Shown: positions 6,716 through 8,591 of the stretch, piece after piece
How the letters are laid out: each line of letters begins with the position of its first letter
How positions within the stretch are numbered: the first letter of the stretch is position 1
Assembly: GCA_903872255.1 (NCBI GenBank)
Contig: CAIQJW010000295.1
Coordinates: 1 to 8,591, forward strand
Origin: an uncultured delta proteobacterium
Lineage (GTDB): Bacteria > Desulfobacterota > Syntrophorhabdia > Syntrophorhabdales > Syntrophorhabdaceae
Direction: 5' to 3'
Length of the DNA: 8,591 bases
The notes under the pieces: generated by a model
What the model was told of the DNA's origin: nothing
The model's input: only the letters and a program-made list of their open reading frames with translations
Database searches by the model: none
Position numbers and translations under genes: made by a program

Positions 6716-8591
6716 ATGCCGAAAGACATGTCAGAATCTAAAAAAAACGTTAAAAAACGCAAAGATATAATCCTTGAGATCAAAAGCGGCAATAAAGACA
6801 AAGAGAAGAAAAACAAGAACTTTACCTTCCTTTATTTTATCATCGCAATTGTCGGCATCTTCGTCATTCACAGCTACCTGTCTTTACGGTCCGAGATCAA
6901 AACCGTCCCTTACAGCGAATTCAAGACTCTCATAAACCAGAATAAAATTGCCGATCTGATGATAGACAATGAGAAAGTCCAGGGCACCCTGACGAAAGAA
7001 GACGGCAAGCAGGTGAAATTTGTGACGAGCCGGGTAGAAGACCCGAACCTCGTAAAAGATCTCCAAAAGGCCAATATAAAATTTTCCGGATCGTTTGAAA
7101 ATAAACTGCTGCGTATCATTATCGAATGGGTACTTCCCTTTGCCATTATAATCCTCGTCTGGAACCTGCTCATGCGCAGGATGGGGGGCGCGCCGTCAAG
7201 CGTTCTCAATTTCGGGAAGAGCCGCGGAAAAATATATGGTGAAGACGAAATAAAGATCACCTTCAACGATGTTGCGGGGGTCGACGAGGCAAAGGAGGAA
7301 CTCGAGGAGATCATAGAGTATCTCCGCTTTCCTCAAAAATTTCTAGATTTGGGCGGAAAGATACCGAAAGGGATACTTCTTGTAGGCCCTCCCGGCACTG
7401 GCAAAACCCTTCTGGCGAAAGCAGTGGCCGGAGAGGCCAAGGTCCCTTTCTTCAGTATGAGCGGCTCGGATTTTGTCGAAATGTTCGTCGGGGTGGGGGC
7501 TTCGCGGGTCCGGGACCTGTTTTCACAGGCACAGCAAAAATCACCATGCATTATCTTTATAGATGAGCTTGATGCGATCGGAAAGGCGCGCGGAATGAAT
7601 CCCCTGTCATCCCACGACGAGCGTGAACAGACGCTAAATCAGCTTCTTGCTGAAATGGACGGATTCGGCACAAAGACAGGCGTGATCATTGTGGCCGCTA
7701 CGAACAGGCCGGAGATCCTCGATCCGGCATTGCTAAGGCCGGGCAGGTTCGATCGCCACGTCCTGGTAGACCGGCCTGATATAATAGGACGTGAAGCGAT
7801 CCTTAAAGTGCATATTAAGGACGTCAAGCTTGCCGGGGGTGTCGATCTGGGAGTAATAGCCGCGAGAACGCCCGGTTTTGTGGGCGCTGATCTGGCGAAC
7901 CTGATAAATGAAGCTGCCCTGCTTGCTGCACGAAAAGGTAAGAGTTCCGTGGCAATGGAAGAATTTGAGGAATCCATCGACCGGGTTGTCGCGGGCCTCG
8001 AAAAAAAGAAAAGAGTGATGAGCAAGAAAGAAAAAGAGATCGTGGCGCATCACGAAACCGGCCATGCATTGATGGCAGAATTTCTCGAAACCACCGATCC
8101 CGTGCACAAGATATCGATAATCCCGAGAGGGATCTCCGCTCTCGGATATACGATGCAGCTTCCTACCGAAGACAGGTACCTCATGACGCGGACCGAACTG
8201 ATCGATCGCATGTGCGTCCTTTTGGGCGGCAGGGTAGCTGAAGAAATAGTGTTTCACGAAATATCAACCGGGGCACAGAATGACCTGGCACGCGCCACCG
8301 ACATCGCGAGGTCAATGGTCAAGCAATACGGCATGAGCGAAAAACTCGGGCACATGACATTTGAACAGGAGCGAAAACCCCTCTTTCTCGATTTACCGGG
8401 TTCCGGGACCAAAGATTACAGTGAAGAGACTGCCCGCGAGATAGATAACGAGGTACGGTCGATCATAGAATGTGCATATACCAAGGTCAAGAGCACGCTC
8501 AGCGGCAAAAACGATCTTCTCGTTTTCGTTGCCAGGACTCTCCTTGAAAAAGAATCCATCGACGGCGAGGGACTGAGGAAAATGCTAAAGG
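6716..8591 (+). CDS. ftsH: ATP-dependent zinc metalloprotease FtsH (3' end cut by window edge)
   Basis: Membrane-anchored AAA+ protease that extracts and degrades misfolded membrane proteins and short-lived regulators; it works as a hexamer. The frame stays open to base 8591, giving 625 codons; family members have about 610-650 residues, so only a short C-terminal tail is missing. Seen in order: a Lys-rich N-terminal tail (1-35), transmembrane helix 1 (about 36-57), a periplasmic domain, and helix 2 (about 133-155). The AAA module has Walker A GPPGTGKT (224-231), the pore-loop segment EMFVGVG, Walker B IIFIDELDA (Asp283-Glu284), and a second region of homology with ATNRP and RPGRFDR (arginine fingers Arg344 and Arg347). 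The zinc protease has HETGH (446-450) and the third ligand Asp523. The start is uncertain: ATG 6716 has no clear Shine-Dalgarno, and ATG 6728 is in frame four codons later. No ATG lies further upstream before the in-frame TAG at 6617. Divergent from the kinase gene. Confidence 0.95.
   Translation, partial: MPKDMSESKKNVKKRKDIILEIKSGNKDKEKKNKNFTFLYFIIAIVGIFVIHSYLSLRSEIKTVPYSEFKTLINQNKIADLMIDNEKVQGTLTKEDGKQVKFVTSRVEDPNLVKDLQKANIKFSGSFENKLLRIIIEWVLPFAIIILVWNLLMRRMGGAPSSVLNFGKSRGKIYGEDEIKITFNDVAGVDEAKEELEEIIEYLRFPQKFLDLGGKIPKGILLVGPPGTGKTLLAKAVAGEAKVPFFSMSGSDFVEMFVGVGASRVRDLFSQAQQKSPCIIFIDELDAIGKARGMNPLSSHDEREQTLNQLLAEMDGFGTKTGVIIVAATNRPEILDPALLRPGRFDRHVLVDRPDIIGREAILKVHIKDVKLAGGVDLGVIAARTPGFVGADLANLINEAALLAARKGKSSVAMEEFEESIDRVVAGLEKKKRVMSKKEKEIVAHHETGHALMAEFLETTDPVHKISIIPRGISALGYTMQLPTEDRYLMTRTELIDRMCVLLGGRVAEEIVFHEISTGAQNDLARATDIARSMVKQYGMSEKLGHMTFEQERKPLFLDLPGSGTKDYSEETAREIDNEVRSIIECAYTKVKSTLSGKNDLLVFVARTLLEKESIDGEGLRKMLK

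Noticed and set aside
6592..6816. Minus-strand 74-codon frame spanning the ftsH start and intergenic region
   Set aside because: It covers the ftsH Lys-rich N-terminus in reverse (giving Phe/Ser/Leu-rich sequence) and runs into the kinase promoter; no ribosome binding site or homology recognised.
7639..8257. Overlapping minus-strand frames opposite ftsH
   Set aside because: All are shadows of the AAA and protease domains of FtsH, which is continuous without a frameshift from 6716 to 8591.
1..8591. Defence island, mobile element, CRISPR or tRNA-associated insertion
   Set aside because: No transposase, integrase, recombinase, array-like spaced repeats, terminal inverted repeats or tRNA-like cloverleaf seen on reading both strands; gene content is housekeeping and composition looks uniform.

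Overview
This window looks like an ordinary chromosomal segment of a Gram-negative bacterium of roughly balanced GC content. It carries six protein genes, two of them cut by the window edges, packed with short intergenic gaps of about 75 to 180 bases. The lineage cannot be fixed from sequence alone. The style of the FtsH, the multi-PAS hybrid kinase and the membrane glycosyltransferase suggests something near the former Deltaproteobacteria or a related anaerobe-rich phylum; this is an impression, not a result. I see no tRNA, rRNA, CRISPR array, insertion sequence, phage gene or other sign of recent transfer.

Layout from left to right. The 5' end of rplM (ribosomal protein L13) is on the minus strand and leaves the window at base 1; it appears to have its own promoter. 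Upstream of it on the same strand are two membrane-enzyme genes, 5 bases apart: a methyltransferase of the isoprenylcysteine/phospholipid methyltransferase fold (first in the transcript), then an ArnT/PMT-like lipid-linked sugar transferase. Divergent from these is serA, a full 540-residue D-3-phosphoglycerate dehydrogenase with catalytic, ASB and ACT domains. It converges with a minus-strand gene for a soluble PAS-PAS-kinase-receiver hybrid histidine kinase. A 180-base divergent region with promoter-like sequences in both directions separates that kinase from ftsH, which lacks only its 3' end.

The genes do not form one pathway. They are translation (L13), envelope or lipid modification (methyltransferase plus glycosyltransferase), serine biosynthesis (SerA), signal transduction (hybrid kinase) and membrane protein quality control (FtsH). 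The points most worth a second look are the coupled methyltransferase/glycosyltransferase pair of unknown substrate, non-standard residues at the H-box of the kinase and the first acidic motif of the glycosyltransferase, the divergent kinase/ftsH control region with overlapping sigma-70-like and heat-shock-like promoter candidates, and a small direct repeat at the serA/kinase junction. I found no convincing evidence for a previously undescribed multi-gene system.
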